DNA of 64,000 bases from Arthrobacter mangrovi (GTDB lineage: Bacteria > Actinomycetota > Actinomycetes > Actinomycetales > Micrococcaceae), in contig NZ_BRVS01000006.1 of assembly GCF_026011795.1 (NCBI RefSeq), forward strand, positions 1 through 64,000, given 5' to 3'. Positions 17,336 through 25,770 of the stretch are shown here, in pieces (position 1 is the first letter of the stretch; every line of letters starts with the position of its first letter). The notes beneath the pieces are model-generated. The model saw only the letters and a program-made list of their open reading frames with translations. It made no database searches and was not told the DNA's origin. Position numbers and translations under genes: made by a program.

Positions 17336-18376
17336 ATGACATCCAAAAGCACCCGCCCGATGGGGCGCCTCCGCAAAACCGTCCTCGCCTCCACCCTCGC
17401 CGTGACGCTCGCCGCGGGCGGCACCGCTGCCTGGGCCATCGACCGGTTCGTGGTCGAGAAGGTCGAGATCTCCAACGTCTCCGAGTACGAGGCGAGCCGG
17501 ACGGCGGCGACATCCGCCGGCTCGGCCTCGGGCGGCTCCGCCGCCGACGATTCCGGCGTGAGTAACGCCGACACAGCTGACTCGACCGATACCGACTCTG
17601 CCGATACAGCCGCCACCGAGGAGACCCTCACGGACACCTCCTACCAGTCCGGCGGCGACAGCATCAACATCTCCACCGTGGTGACCGGCTCCGGAGCTGA
17701 GACGGTCACCTACTACGTTGCCGACGTCGTACTTTCCGATGCCACGACGCTGCGCTCCGCCTTCGCACAGGACAGCTTCGGCGAAAACATCACCGAAACC
17801 ACGTCGGGCATCGCCGAGGCCAACAACGCGCTGTTCGCCATCAACGGCGACTACTACGGCTTCCGCAGCACCGGCATCGTGATCCGCAACGGCGTGGTCT
17901 ACCGGGACGAGGCCGCGCGCGAAGGCCTCGCCTTCTACCAGGACGGCACCGTCAAGGTGTACGACGAGACCGCCACGACCGCCCAGCAGCTGGTGGACGA
18001 TGGCGTCTGGAATACCCTCTCCTTCGGCCCCGCGCTGCTGGAAGACGGCCAGATCGTCGACGGCATCGAGGACGTCGAGGTGGACACCAACTTCGGCAAC
18101 CACTCCATCCAGGGCGAACAGCCGCGCACCGCCGTCGGCGTGATCGACGAGAACCACCTAGTGTTCGTCGTCGTCGACGGCCGCGCCGAGGGCTACAGCG
18201 ACGGCGCCACCATGACCGAGCTGGCCGGCATCATGCAGGACCTCGGCGCCGAAACCGCGTACAACATCGACGGCGGCGGCTCCTCCACCATGTACTTCAA
18301 CGGCGCGCTGGTGAACAACCCGCTGGGCCGGGGCGAGGAACGCGGCACCTCCGACATCCTCTACATCGGGCAGTAG
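17336..18376 (+). CDS. Secreted phosphodiester glycosidase (NAGPA)-domain protein
   Basis: A 346-residue protein with an N-terminal membrane anchor or signal (about residues 13-35), a Ser/Thr/Asp-rich linker (about 50-95) and a NAGPA domain with the typical FAINGDYYGFRSTG, PRTAVGVI and YNIDGGGSSTMYFNG motifs. The family includes the uncovering enzyme domain and exopolysaccharide-associated proteins; it acts on sugar phosphodiesters or polymer outside the cell. First gene of the surface cluster, three bases before the glycosyltransferase. GGAGG lies directly against the ATG at 17336, so a start eight codons later is possible. Confidence 0.8.
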   Translation: MTSKSTRPMGRLRKTVLASTLAVTLAAGGTAAWAIDRFVVEKVEISNVSEYEASRTAATSAGSASGGSAADDSGVSNADTADSTDTDSADTAATEETLTDTSYQSGGDSINISTVVTGSGAETVTYYVADVVLSDATTLRSAFAQDSFGENITETTSGIAEANNALFAINGDYYGFRSTGIVIRNGVVYRDEAAREGLAFYQDGTVKVYDETATTAQQLVDDGVWNTLSFGPALLEDGQIVDGIEDVEVDTNFGNHSIQGEQPRTAVGVIDENHLVFVVVDGRAEGYSDGATMTELAGIMQDLGAETAYNIDGGGSSTMYFNGALVNNPLGRGEERGTSDILYIGQ

Positions 18377-18378
18377 CC

Positions 18379-19542
18379 ATGATCATCCTGATTCCCGCCT
18401 TCGAGCCGGACCTGAAGCTCATCACCCTCATCGCGGGCCTGCGCGCCGCGGACCGGCGGCTCGCCGTGCTGGTGGTGGACGACGGCAGCGGGCCGGACTT
18501 CGCGCCGGTGTTCGAGGCCGCGCGGTCCGCCGGGGCCACCGTCATCGGCTACCCGCGCAACCGGGGCAAGGGCCAGGCCCTGAAGACCGGCTTCGACTAC
18601 GTGGCGCGGCACCATCCGGGCCGCGGCGTGGTCTGCGCGGACAGCGACGGCCAGCACGCCATTTCGGACATCCTGCGCGTGGCGGACCGCGTGCGGGACG
18701 CCAATAACGACGGCGGCGTCCCCGGCCGGGTGCCGGACGGTTGCGTCATGGTGCTGGGGGAGCGGCGGTTCGACGGCGCCGTTCCCGCCCGGAGCCGGAT
18801 CGGCAACACGGTGACCCGGGCGCTGTTCCGGCTGGCGTCCGGCACCGCGCTGCACGACACCCAGACCGGGCTGCGCGGGTATCCGGCGGCCATGCTGCCC
18901 TGGCTGCAGAGCGTGCCCGGGGACCGCTACGAGTACGAGCTCAACCTGCTGCTCCGCGCCGGCCCGGCCGGACACCGGATCGAGAGCATCGAGATCGCCA
19001 CGATCTACCTGGCCGGCAACGAGTCCTCTCACTTCCGGCCGCTGGCCGACTCGGTCCGGATCTACCTGCCGCTGCTGAAGTTCGCGCTGTCGGGCTTCGC
19101 CGCCTTCGGGATCGACCTGGCCGCGTTCATCGTCCTCGGCCACGTCCTGGATTCGCTGCTGGCGGCGGTGGTCGGCGCGCGCATCATCAGCTCGACCGTC
19201 AACTTCCTGGTCAACCGCAACCTGGTCTTCCCCGGCGGCCGGCAGACGCGGCTTGTTGCCGCTGGTGTCAGGTACTTCGGCCTCGTCGCCGCGCTGATGG
19301 GCTGCAACTACGCGCTGATCTTTCTGCTGACGCATGCCGGCCTGCCGGCGGTCCCGGCGAAGCTGCTGACCGAGGCGCTGCTTTTCGGCGTGAGCTTCGC
19401 CCTGCAGCGGCGGTTCCTGTCCGGCAAAGCCCAGTCCGGAAAAGCTCATATGCCCGGTACTGGATCGACACAGGAACGGCATAGCAACGTCCCGGATCGT
19501 AGAAAACGAACAGCAAGGCACCACCTGGAGAACATCGCATGA
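18379..19542 (+). CDS. Glycosyltransferase family 2 fused to a GtrA-like membrane domain
   Basis: 387 residues. The GT-A fold part has VVDDGSGPDF, CADSDGQHA (the DxD-like site) and the acceptor segment DTQTGLRGY. From about residue 230 come four hydrophobic segments of the GtrA type (FGIDLAAFIVLGHVLDSLL; RYFGLVAALMGCNYALIFLL). It probably moves a lipid-linked sugar across or at the membrane. The last 40 residues (QERHSNVPDRRKRTARHH) are basic, unlike the family, and cover the third direct-repeat site. It overlaps DUF4956 by 4 bp. Confidence 0.82.
   Translation: MIILIPAFEPDLKLITLIAGLRAADRRLAVLVVDDGSGPDFAPVFEAARSAGATVIGYPRNRGKGQALKTGFDYVARHHPGRGVVCADSDGQHAISDILRVADRVRDANNDGGVPGRVPDGCVMVLGERRFDGAVPARSRIGNTVTRALFRLASGTALHDTQTGLRGYPAAMLPWLQSVPGDRYEYELNLLLRAGPAGHRIESIEIATIYLAGNESSHFRPLADSVRIYLPLLKFALSGFAAFGIDLAAFIVLGHVLDSLLAAVVGARIISSTVNFLVNRNLVFPGGRQTRLVAAGVRYFGLVAALMGCNYALIFLLTHAGLPAVPAKLLTEALLFGVSFALQRRFLSGKAQSGKAHMPGTGSTQERHSNVPDRRKRTARHHLENIA
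19469..19490 (+). promoter_or_regulatory. Response-regulator box, site 3 (inside the GT gene)
   Basis: CACAGGAACGG (19469-19479) is followed directly by CATAGCAACGT (19480-19490), the same tandem 11-mer as at 17276. It lies 49 bases before the DUF4956 start, so an internal promoter for DUF4956, VTC and possibly the beta-helix gene is likely. Confidence 0.5.
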
Positions 19543-20174
19543 ACATCCTCATCCTGATCGCAGCCGACCTGGTAGCGATTACCCTGCTCACCTTCGCCCT
19601 CTACCTGCGCCGGCACCGCCGCCGCGACCTCGCCGTCTCCTACCTCGGCATGAATGTCGGCGTCCTCGCCGTCGCCACGGCCCTGTCGGGATCCACGGCC
19701 GCCGTCGGCCTCGGCCTGGGCCTGTTCGGCGTGCTGTCCATCATCCGCCTCCGTTCCACCGAGCTGGCCCAGCACGAGGTGGCCTACTACTTCTCCGCCC
19801 TCGCCCTCGGCCTGATCGCCGGCGTCGGCAGCGACCCGCTCTGGCTCCCGCTGCTCCTCATGGGACTGATCCTCACCGTCATGTTCGTCGGTGACCACTC
19901 CCGGGTGCTGCCCGGCTACCGGCACCAGATCGTGGTGCTGGACCAGGCGATCGGCGACGAAGCGCTCCTACGGGAACGGCTCGCCCTGGTGCTCGGCGCC
20001 CGGATCCACTCCGCCACTGTGTCCGAACTGGACCTGGTGAATGACAAGACCATCGTCGAGGTCCGCTACGAAGCCGCCCGGCAGCCCGGACAGACCCGCT
20101 TCGCCGAGCACTCGCCGTTCGAGGCCCCGCAGCCGCTCCACTTGACCGATCCGGCCGCAGCGAGGGCCTCGTGA
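19539..20174 (+). CDS. DUF4956 membrane protein
   Basis: A 211-residue protein with four hydrophobic segments in the first 115 residues and a cytosolic C-terminal domain. The central FGVLSIIRLRSTELAQHEVAYYF is the DUF4956 signature. The family occurs beside VTC-domain genes, as here (GTGA overlap with the next gene), but its function is not established. It may form a membrane partner for the VTC protein. Confidence 0.85.
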   Translation: MNILILIAADLVAITLLTFALYLRRHRRRDLAVSYLGMNVGVLAVATALSGSTAAVGLGLGLFGVLSIIRLRSTELAQHEVAYYFSALALGLIAGVGSDPLWLPLLLMGLILTVMFVGDHSRVLPGYRHQIVVLDQAIGDEALLRERLALVLGARIHSATVSELDLVNDKTIVEVRYEAARQPGQTRFAEHSPFEAPQPLHLTDPAAARAS

Positions 20175-20962
20175 ACCCCGCGGCCACGATGGCGGAGGAT
20201 CTGTACGGCCGGCCCGCCATCGGACTCGACGAACTCAATGCCGCCGCCGCCCTGCAGACCAGGGTCGACCGGAAATACGTGATCGGCGAAGACGAAGCCG
20301 CGCTGGTCCTCGGCAGCTTCCACGCCGAGGTCCGCGTGCTCGAGATGCAGGGCAAGAGGTCCTTCGCCTACGACTCCGTCTACTTCGACACCCCGGACCT
20401 GGAGAGCTACCTGCTCGCGGCCTACGGGCGCCGTCGTCGCTACAAGATCCGGACCCGGACGTACGTGGACAGCCACCTCAGCTTCCTGGAAGTCAAGACC
20501 GAGGGAGCCCGCGCCGCCACCGTCAAGGAACGCATTCCCTACGGTCTCGGGGACAGCCACACCATCACCCCGGAAGGCCTGGCCTACATCAACGAAACCC
20601 TGCAGGAGACGGTGGGGAACCCGCCGTCGGACGCGCTCTCCCCGGTCCTCGAAACGGCCTACCACCGATTCACCCTGTACCTGCCTACCTCCGGCAGCCG
20701 GGCCACCATCGACGTCGGCGTCACCTGGCGCCACCCCGGCGGGCCGGCCAAGGTCCTGCACCGGGCGGTCATCCTCGAGACGAAATCCGGCTCCGCGGCG
20801 AGCGGCCTGGACCGCCACCTGTGGGCCCACGGCATCCGCCCCAGCAGGATCTCCAAGTTCGCCACAGGCATGGCCGCACTCAACCCCGAGCTGCCCGCCA
20901 ACCGCTGGCACCGCACCCTCGCCAACAGCCTGACCCTGCGGCCCCTGGCCCGCGCGAGCTGA
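20171..20962 (+). CDS. VTC-domain protein (polyphosphate polymerase-like)
   Basis: A 263-residue VTC tunnel-domain protein starting at a GTG that overlaps the DUF4956 stop. Motifs: RVDRKYVI, FAYDSVYFDTPDLESY, a basic RRRRYKIRTRTY, FLEVKTEG and ILETKSGS, giving the ring of basic and acidic residues expected of an inorganic-triphosphate/polyphosphate tunnel. Eukaryotic VTC makes polyphosphate. Bacterial VTC proteins next to DUF4956 and CotH kinases are linked to surface or spore-coat modification. A polymerase or nucleotidyl-type role is inferred, not shown. Confidence 0.85.
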   Translation: MNPAATMAEDLYGRPAIGLDELNAAAALQTRVDRKYVIGEDEAALVLGSFHAEVRVLEMQGKRSFAYDSVYFDTPDLESYLLAAYGRRRRYKIRTRTYVDSHLSFLEVKTEGARAATVKERIPYGLGDSHTITPEGLAYINETLQETVGNPPSDALSPVLETAYHRFTLYLPTSGSRATIDVGVTWRHPGGPAKVLHRAVILETKSGSAASGLDRHLWAHGIRPSRISKFATGMAALNPELPANRWHRTLANSLTLRPLARAS

Positions 20963-21057
20963 CCACTCAAGCCGATCCCCTCAGACACCTACCTCGGACG
21001 CCTGCTTCGAGCGTCCCGCTTCGAGCCACCTACCCCAAGACCTTCAAAGGAACTCCC

Positions 21058-22788
21058 ATGCCCAACTTCGCCACTTTCCGCCGGCCCAACCCCACCACTT
21101 CCGTCCGCACGAATCCGACCTCTGCCACTCCGTCCAACCCCACCTCTGCCAGCCGGCCCAACCCCGCCTCTGCCGGCCTGACTAGCTCCATCTCATCGGG
21201 CCGCAGGACCACCGGCCGTGCCGCCGCGCTGAAAACCTCGATAGCGGCCCTGGCCCTCGCCCTGTCACTGGCCAGCTGCAGCGCAGCCGCGTCCACGACG
21301 TCCACCTCAAGCAGCAACACAGCCGGGTCGGCCACCGCCGCAGCCGCCGGTACAACGCAGGATTCCACCGCCGCCGCCAGCGCCGATGCCATCACGGAGG
21401 ACACCCACTTCGACGCCGACGACCTCATCTGGGACGCCACCGACGAGGTGTCGGTGACTCTCGTCGACGCGGCCAGCACCGCAGAGGGCGACGGCGTCAC
21501 GGTCGACGGCGACACCGTCACCATCACCGCGGCCGGCACCTACCGGCTCTCCGGCAGCCTGTCCGACGGGCAGGTCGTCATCGCCGCGGGGGAGGAGGAC
21601 GTAGTGCGCGTCATCCTCGACGGCGTCGAACTCACCAGCAACACCGGTTCGCCGTTCGTGGTCAACTCCGCCAACGAAGCCCTGGTCTTCCTCGAGGACG
21701 GCAGCTCCAACAGCCTCACCGACGCCGCGACTTACTCCGACACCGGGACCGACGCGCCGAACGCCCCGCTGTATTCGATGGCGGACCTGACCATCGCCGG
21801 CACCGGCTCGCTGACGGTCAACGGCAACTCGAACAACGGCATCACCTCCAAGGACGGACTGGTCCTGGCCGACGGCAACGTCACGGTGGACGCGGCCGAT
21901 GACGGCATTGTGGGCAAGGACTACCTGGTCCTGCTCGGCGGCAGCTACAACGTCACAGCCGCCGGCGACGGCGTCAGGGCCACCAACGAGGAGGACGAAG
22001 GCCGCGGCTGGCTAACGGTCTACGGCGGCGAACTGACGGCGTCCTCCGGTGACGACGGCCTCAAAGCGGCCAACCTGCTCACCGTCAACGCCGGAACCGT
22101 GAACATCACCGAGTCGGTGGAAGGCGTCGAGGCGCAGGACATCGTCATCAACGGCGGCAGCGTGGACGTCACTTCAAGTGACGACGGCGTGAACGCGGCG
22201 GGCGGTTCCACGGCCACCACCGCGACGCAGGGCGGAGCCGGCGCTCCGATGGGCGGCCCCGGCGGAGGGGGCGGCGGTTCGATGGAAGTCGGCGACTACT
22301 CGGTCACCGTGACCGGCGGAGACCTCACCATCAACGCCCAAGGCGACGGCCTGGACTCCAACGGAAACGCCAGCATCACCGGCGGCACCGTGACCGTCAA
22401 CGGGCCCACCAGCGACGGCAACGGCGCGCTGGACGTGAACGGCGAACTGACCGTCGACGGCGGAACCCTCGCCGCCGCCGGCAGCGCAGGCATGGCGGGA
22501 ACGCCGTCGGACTCCTCGAAGCAGTCGGGCGTCCAGGTGACCTTCGGATCCGCCGTGTCCGCCGGAACGCTCATCCAGATCGTCGACGCCGACGGCAACA
22601 TCGTCGCCTCCTTCACCCCCGCCAAGGACACCGCCTCCCTCGTCTACTCCAGCGCGGACATCACCGCCGGCGACACCTACACCGTCTACACCGGCGGCAC
22701 CGAAGGCAGCACCGACGGCGCCGAAAACGCCGGCACCGTCACCGCCGGCGAATACACCCAGGAGCACTTCGGCGGCCCCGGCTTCTAG
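21058..22788 (+). CDS. Secreted Cthe_2159-like beta-helix carbohydrate-binding protein
   Basis: A 576-residue exported protein. After a Pro/Asn/Thr/Ser-rich N-terminus, a hydrophobic segment ends in a lipobox-like LSLASC. The mature part repeats short strands such as GLVLADGNVTVDAADDGI and YGGELTASSGDDGL, the ladder pattern of right-handed beta-helix Cthe_2159-type proteins. A Gly-rich linker lies at about residue 400 (GGPGGGGGG). The ATG at 21058 has AAAGGA seven bases upstream. The Cthe_2159 group binds cellulose or pectin-like polymers. In many genomes a CotH kinase takes this place beside VTC/DUF4956; here the beta-helix protein does. Confidence 0.8.
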   Translation: MPNFATFRRPNPTTSVRTNPTSATPSNPTSASRPNPASAGLTSSISSGRRTTGRAAALKTSIAALALALSLASCSAAASTTSTSSSNTAGSATAAAAGTTQDSTAAASADAITEDTHFDADDLIWDATDEVSVTLVDAASTAEGDGVTVDGDTVTITAAGTYRLSGSLSDGQVVIAAGEEDVVRVILDGVELTSNTGSPFVVNSANEALVFLEDGSSNSLTDAATYSDTGTDAPNAPLYSMADLTIAGTGSLTVNGNSNNGITSKDGLVLADGNVTVDAADDGIVGKDYLVLLGGSYNVTAAGDGVRATNEEDEGRGWLTVYGGELTASSGDDGLKAANLLTVNAGTVNITESVEGVEAQDIVINGGSVDVTSSDDGVNAAGGSTATTATQGGAGAPMGGPGGGGGGSMEVGDYSVTVTGGDLTINAQGDGLDSNGNASITGGTVTVNGPTSDGNGALDVNGELTVDGGTLAAAGSAGMAGTPSDSSKQSGVQVTFGSAVSAGTLIQIVDADGNIVASFTPAKDTASLVYSSADITAGDTYTVYTGGTEGSTDGAENAGTVTAGEYTQEHFGGPGF

Positions 22789-22809
22789 CCCACCGCCCTC
22801 GCAACGCAG

Positions 22810-22844
22810 AGGCCGCCGCCGTCCCTCAAGGACGGCGGCGGCCT
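22810..22844 (+). terminator. Terminator of the surface cluster
   Basis: A 15-bp perfect stem (AGGCCGCCGCCGTCC with its complement) around a five-base loop, 21 bases after the beta-helix gene stop. It has only TT after it, as is common in high-G+C genomes. Confidence 0.75.
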
Positions 22845-23304
22845 TGCCCGCAGCAGCTAATGGGCCGCCAGACCCTTCGCCGGATGCCCTCGAGAATACG
22901 GGCAGCGCAGCACAATGCGGTTCCAAGGAGCATTGACAGACTGGCGCCGGAGGGGCGAAATGCCGACACCTCGCGGCTGCGGCAGCAGCTGCCATGGGTC
23001 TGGGTGGCCCCGTTCCTCCTGCCTACTTGCCCGTTGGCGCTGCTGACTCTCGCCTTGGCCTACGGGCTCTTTGCCTTCGGTTTGGCCGTAACTGCATTCG
23101 GGTAGTCGGCCGTGAGTTCCGCGAAGACAACCTGCTGATGACCAAAACTGGTTGAGGGGCGCGGGGATTGACCCTACGCCCCTCAATCGAGCGGTACACG
23201 CAGCCTGTGCCGGCCACGCCCATTGTAGAAGCACTATTGCCCACTGCATATGTGCCGCTCTCGCCCGTGGGTGGGTATTGCCCAGCCAGTTCGAGGGCTG
23301 ATCC
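22845..23304. other. Intergenic stretch with one inverted repeat
   Basis: No credible gene. TTGAGGGGCG (23152-23161) pairs with CGCCCCTCAA (23177-23186) and may end the minus-strand operon whose last stop is at 23305. A forward 81-codon frame (22860-23105) ends in a hydrophobic stretch but has no ribosome site and starts next to the preceding terminator. Confidence 0.4.
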
Positions 23305-24408
23305 CTATGCTGGCAGCTCCAGTTCCCAGTCCTTGACGTCCGCTACGGGTGCGAAGAGGCTTCCGTCGAGTTCGTCGAGGTCCAGGTTGTTCCTCACACG
23401 GTGTGGCCAGTTGCGGTTGGCGAGGGCCGCTTTGCCGAGCGCAATGACATCGGCCGCACCGTCGCCGATCAGCGACGCCGCGGTTTCCGGATGGTCCAGG
23501 TTGCCGTTTGCGATTACCGCTACCCCGGAGTGCCGCTTGGCGAGCGTGGCCAGGGATGCCCCGGTGTCGTTGAAGGCGGGGGCAGTGGCACGGTATTCGG
23601 TGGTGTGGATGTAATCGATCCCGGTGGCTCCCAGCGAGGAGAATATCGTCTTCGCCTCTTCTTCTCCTCCGCCCCACTTGTGCTCGTTGTCGCTGACCTT
23701 AGCTTGGGAAATACGGATTCCCACCGTCATGTCCGAACCGACCGCGTCGCGGACGGCGCGGCAGATTTCGGCCGCGAACCGTACCCGGTTTTCGGACGAG
23801 CCTCCGTAGTTGTCCGTCCTTTTGTTCAGGTAGTCGGTGAGGAACTGATCGATCAGGTATCCGTTGGCGCCATGGATTTCTATGCCGTCGAAGCCTGCAT
23901 GCTTGGCCCGCAGGGCAGCGGCGACAAAGCCTCTGCGGACTTCGTCCATCTGGTCTGGCGTGATTTCCGAGGGGACGGAATAGGGGCCTTCTCCGCGGTA
24001 GAAGGCCAACTGCTCGCCCTTGGGGGCGATGGCAGACGGGCCGACGGAGGAATCGACGAACGCGTTGCCCTGGGCCTGACCTCCCGCGTGCATGAGCTGG
24101 GCGAAAATCTTCGCCCCGGCGGCGTGGACGACCTCGACGATTTTCGCCCAGGACCGGGCCTGTTCGGGAGTCGCGATGCCGGGCTGGAAAAGGTAGCCCT
24201 GGCTGTAGGCGGTGTCCGGGTAGATGCCCTCGGTGATGAGCAGTCCGAAGCCTCCGCGTGCGTAGGCTTCGTAGTAGGAAGCCATTCTTTCGGTAGCGTG
24301 TCCGTTTTCGGTGGCGCTGATACGCGTCATGGGCGCCAGCGCAATACGGTTGGTTATCTCTGTCGAACCGATCCGGACAGGGTTCCAGAGGGGAGCATGG
24401 TTCGGCAC
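23305..24408 (-). CDS. Old Yellow Enzyme-family alkene reductase
   Basis: A 367-residue FMN flavoprotein of the N-ethylmaleimide reductase/OYE class. Motifs: NRIALAPMTR, the active-site HGANGYLIDQFL, DNYGGSSENR and VIANGNLDHP. It reduces activated C=C bonds (enones, maleimides) with NAD(P)H. The GTG at 24408 was chosen because GGAGG sits five bases upstream and the next residues PNHAPLWNPV are typical. Last gene of the LacI-flanked operon. Its OYE family and the imidase-like gene upstream together suggest an unsaturated cyclic imide or related substrate. Confidence 0.85.
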   Translation of the reverse strand: MPNHAPLWNPVRIGSTEITNRIALAPMTRISATENGHATERMASYYEAYARGGFGLLITEGIYPDTAYSQGYLFQPGIATPEQARSWAKIVEVVHAAGAKIFAQLMHAGGQAQGNAFVDSSVGPSAIAPKGEQLAFYRGEGPYSVPSEITPDQMDEVRRGFVAAALRAKHAGFDGIEIHGANGYLIDQFLTDYLNKRTDNYGGSSENRVRFAAEICRAVRDAVGSDMTVGIRISQAKVSDNEHKWGGGEEEAKTIFSSLGATGIDYIHTTEYRATAPAFNDTGASLATLAKRHSGVAVIANGNLDHPETAASLIGDGAADVIALGKAALANRNWPHRVRNNLDLDELDGSLFAPVADVKDWELELPA

Positions 24409-24551
24409 GAAGGCCTCCTTCAGTTTTGTGGGGGTGAAGGGAAGGCCCGCCCATCAAATGTGAGCGGGCCCCCTGGCACAGCGTTTGGGTGCAGGCTTTC
24501 TATTCCTGCTCCGCGGGCCGCTTGCCCAGCCAAGAGCGGCCTGAACAGCGA

Positions 24552-24974
24552 TCAGGCCGCCAGTGCGTTGCTGGCGTGGACCAGTAGCGCGACGGTAAAC
24601 TGCCGGGCATCCAGCGTCGGGTCCGCCCGCTGCGGCGGTGTGTCCAGAATTTGTTTGAACCCGGCATCGTACGGTGACGTGCGCCAGGGGCCGGCCGCGT
24701 ACGGCTCCACGGTTATCTCTGCCGCGGCTTGGAGTTGTTCCCAGTCCACGGCCCCTGTCCGTGCGATGTGGCCGGCCACTGCTTCCAGTTCGCTGGCGAT
24801 GAACTGCTGTCCGGTGCGCTTGCGCAGCACCCACCGACCGCCGAACCTTGAGAGCGTCATGCGGCTGCCGACGGCACATTGCAGCAGGGCGGTTACCTCA
24901 GAGGTGAGTCCGTTGAGATTGGCATAAGCCGTGAGACGGGAGACGGCCGTTCCGCCGGGGCAGGCTCCGCACAT
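24552..24974 (-). CDS. Small protein with N-terminal CxxC, unknown
   Basis: 140 residues beginning MCGACPGGTAVSRLTAY; the CGAC pair could bind metal or act in redox. The rest is a soluble alpha/beta-like sequence with WVLRKRTG and FTVALLVHASNALAA. I recall similar short actinobacterial proteins of unknown function but no named family. It lies 20 bases after an SDR gene and 143 before the OYE gene, so it belongs to the operon. Confidence 0.6.
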   Translation of the reverse strand: MCGACPGGTAVSRLTAYANLNGLTSEVTALLQCAVGSRMTLSRFGGRWVLRKRTGQQFIASELEAVAGHIARTGAVDWEQLQAAAEITVEPYAAGPWRTSPYDAGFKQILDTPPQRADPTLDARQFTVALLVHASNALAA

Positions 24975-24994
24975 GGTTGCTTCTTTCTTCCGGG

Positions 24995-25744
24995 TTAGGG
25001 CATGACGTCGCCGCTGTTGGGCCCGAGAGTCTGACCCGTGTACAGGTCGCCGCCGGGGGAGGACGCCAGCAGCAGCGCGGTCGGGGCCACTTCATGGGCC
25101 TGCCCGAAGCGGCCGATAGGCAGCTCGGCCTGCTTGGCGGCCTTCCAGTCCGGGGAGAGCCCGTCGATCAACGGGGTGACAATCGGGCCCGGGGCGATGA
25201 CATTGGCCAGGATGTGGTGCGGGGCCAGTTCCAGCGCCAGCGACTTCGTGAACCCGATGACCCCGGCCTTGGCCGCGGTGTAGTGGGCCAGATTGACTCC
25301 GCCCTTGATGCCCAACTGTGAGGCGATGTTGATGATCCGTCCGCCGCCGCGCTTGACCATTTCCGGTGCGGCCCACCGGCAGCTGAGGAAGACGCCCTTC
25401 AGGTCCACCTCGAGGGTGCGGTCGAAAGTCTCCGGGCTCATCTCCAGGAAGGGCGTCTCGTCAAGGATGCCGGCGCTGTTGACTAGGATGTCGATGCCCC
25501 CGTGTTCGGCCGCGGCGGCAACCACGGCCGCCCGCACCCCGTCGCTGTCGGTGACATCCGCGGCGTGGTAGGAGGTGTTGGTCCCATAACCGGCGCATTC
25601 GGCGGCGATTTCCTTGGCGTGCTGTTCGTTCAGATCCAGCAGAGCCAGGGACGCGCCTTCCTGGGCGAAAAGCCGGGCGATGGCCGCTCCCATGCCGCTG
25701 CCGGCGCCGGTGATGACGGCAACTTTTCCAGTGAGTTGGTTCAT
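24995..25744 (-). CDS. SDR-family oxidoreductase
   Basis: A 249-residue classical short-chain dehydrogenase: TGAGSGMGAAIA for NAD(P) binding, NSAG, the catalytic serine in INIASQLG, and the YTAAK active site. ATG 25744 is preferred over 25750 because AGGA then lies seven bases upstream. Related to FabG/3-hydroxyacyl or polyol dehydrogenases. Acts on a hydroxy/keto intermediate of the operon pathway; the exact reaction is not readable. Confidence 0.8.
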   Translation of the reverse strand: MNQLTGKVAVITGAGSGMGAAIARLFAQEGASLALLDLNEQHAKEIAAECAGYGTNTSYHAADVTDSDGVRAAVVAAAAEHGGIDILVNSAGILDETPFLEMSPETFDRTLEVDLKGVFLSCRWAAPEMVKRGGGRIINIASQLGIKGGVNLAHYTAAKAGVIGFTKSLALELAPHHILANVIAPGPIVTPLIDGLSPDWKAAKQAELPIGRFGQAHEVAPTALLLASSPGGDLYTGQTLGPNSGDVMP

Positions 25745-25770
25745 GTTCATATCCTGTCGTAGCGGTTCAG

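Noticed and set aside
22860-23105. 81-codon forward ORF with a hydrophobic C-terminus
   Set aside because: No ribosome site, starts directly after a terminator, and the N-terminal half has no coding character.
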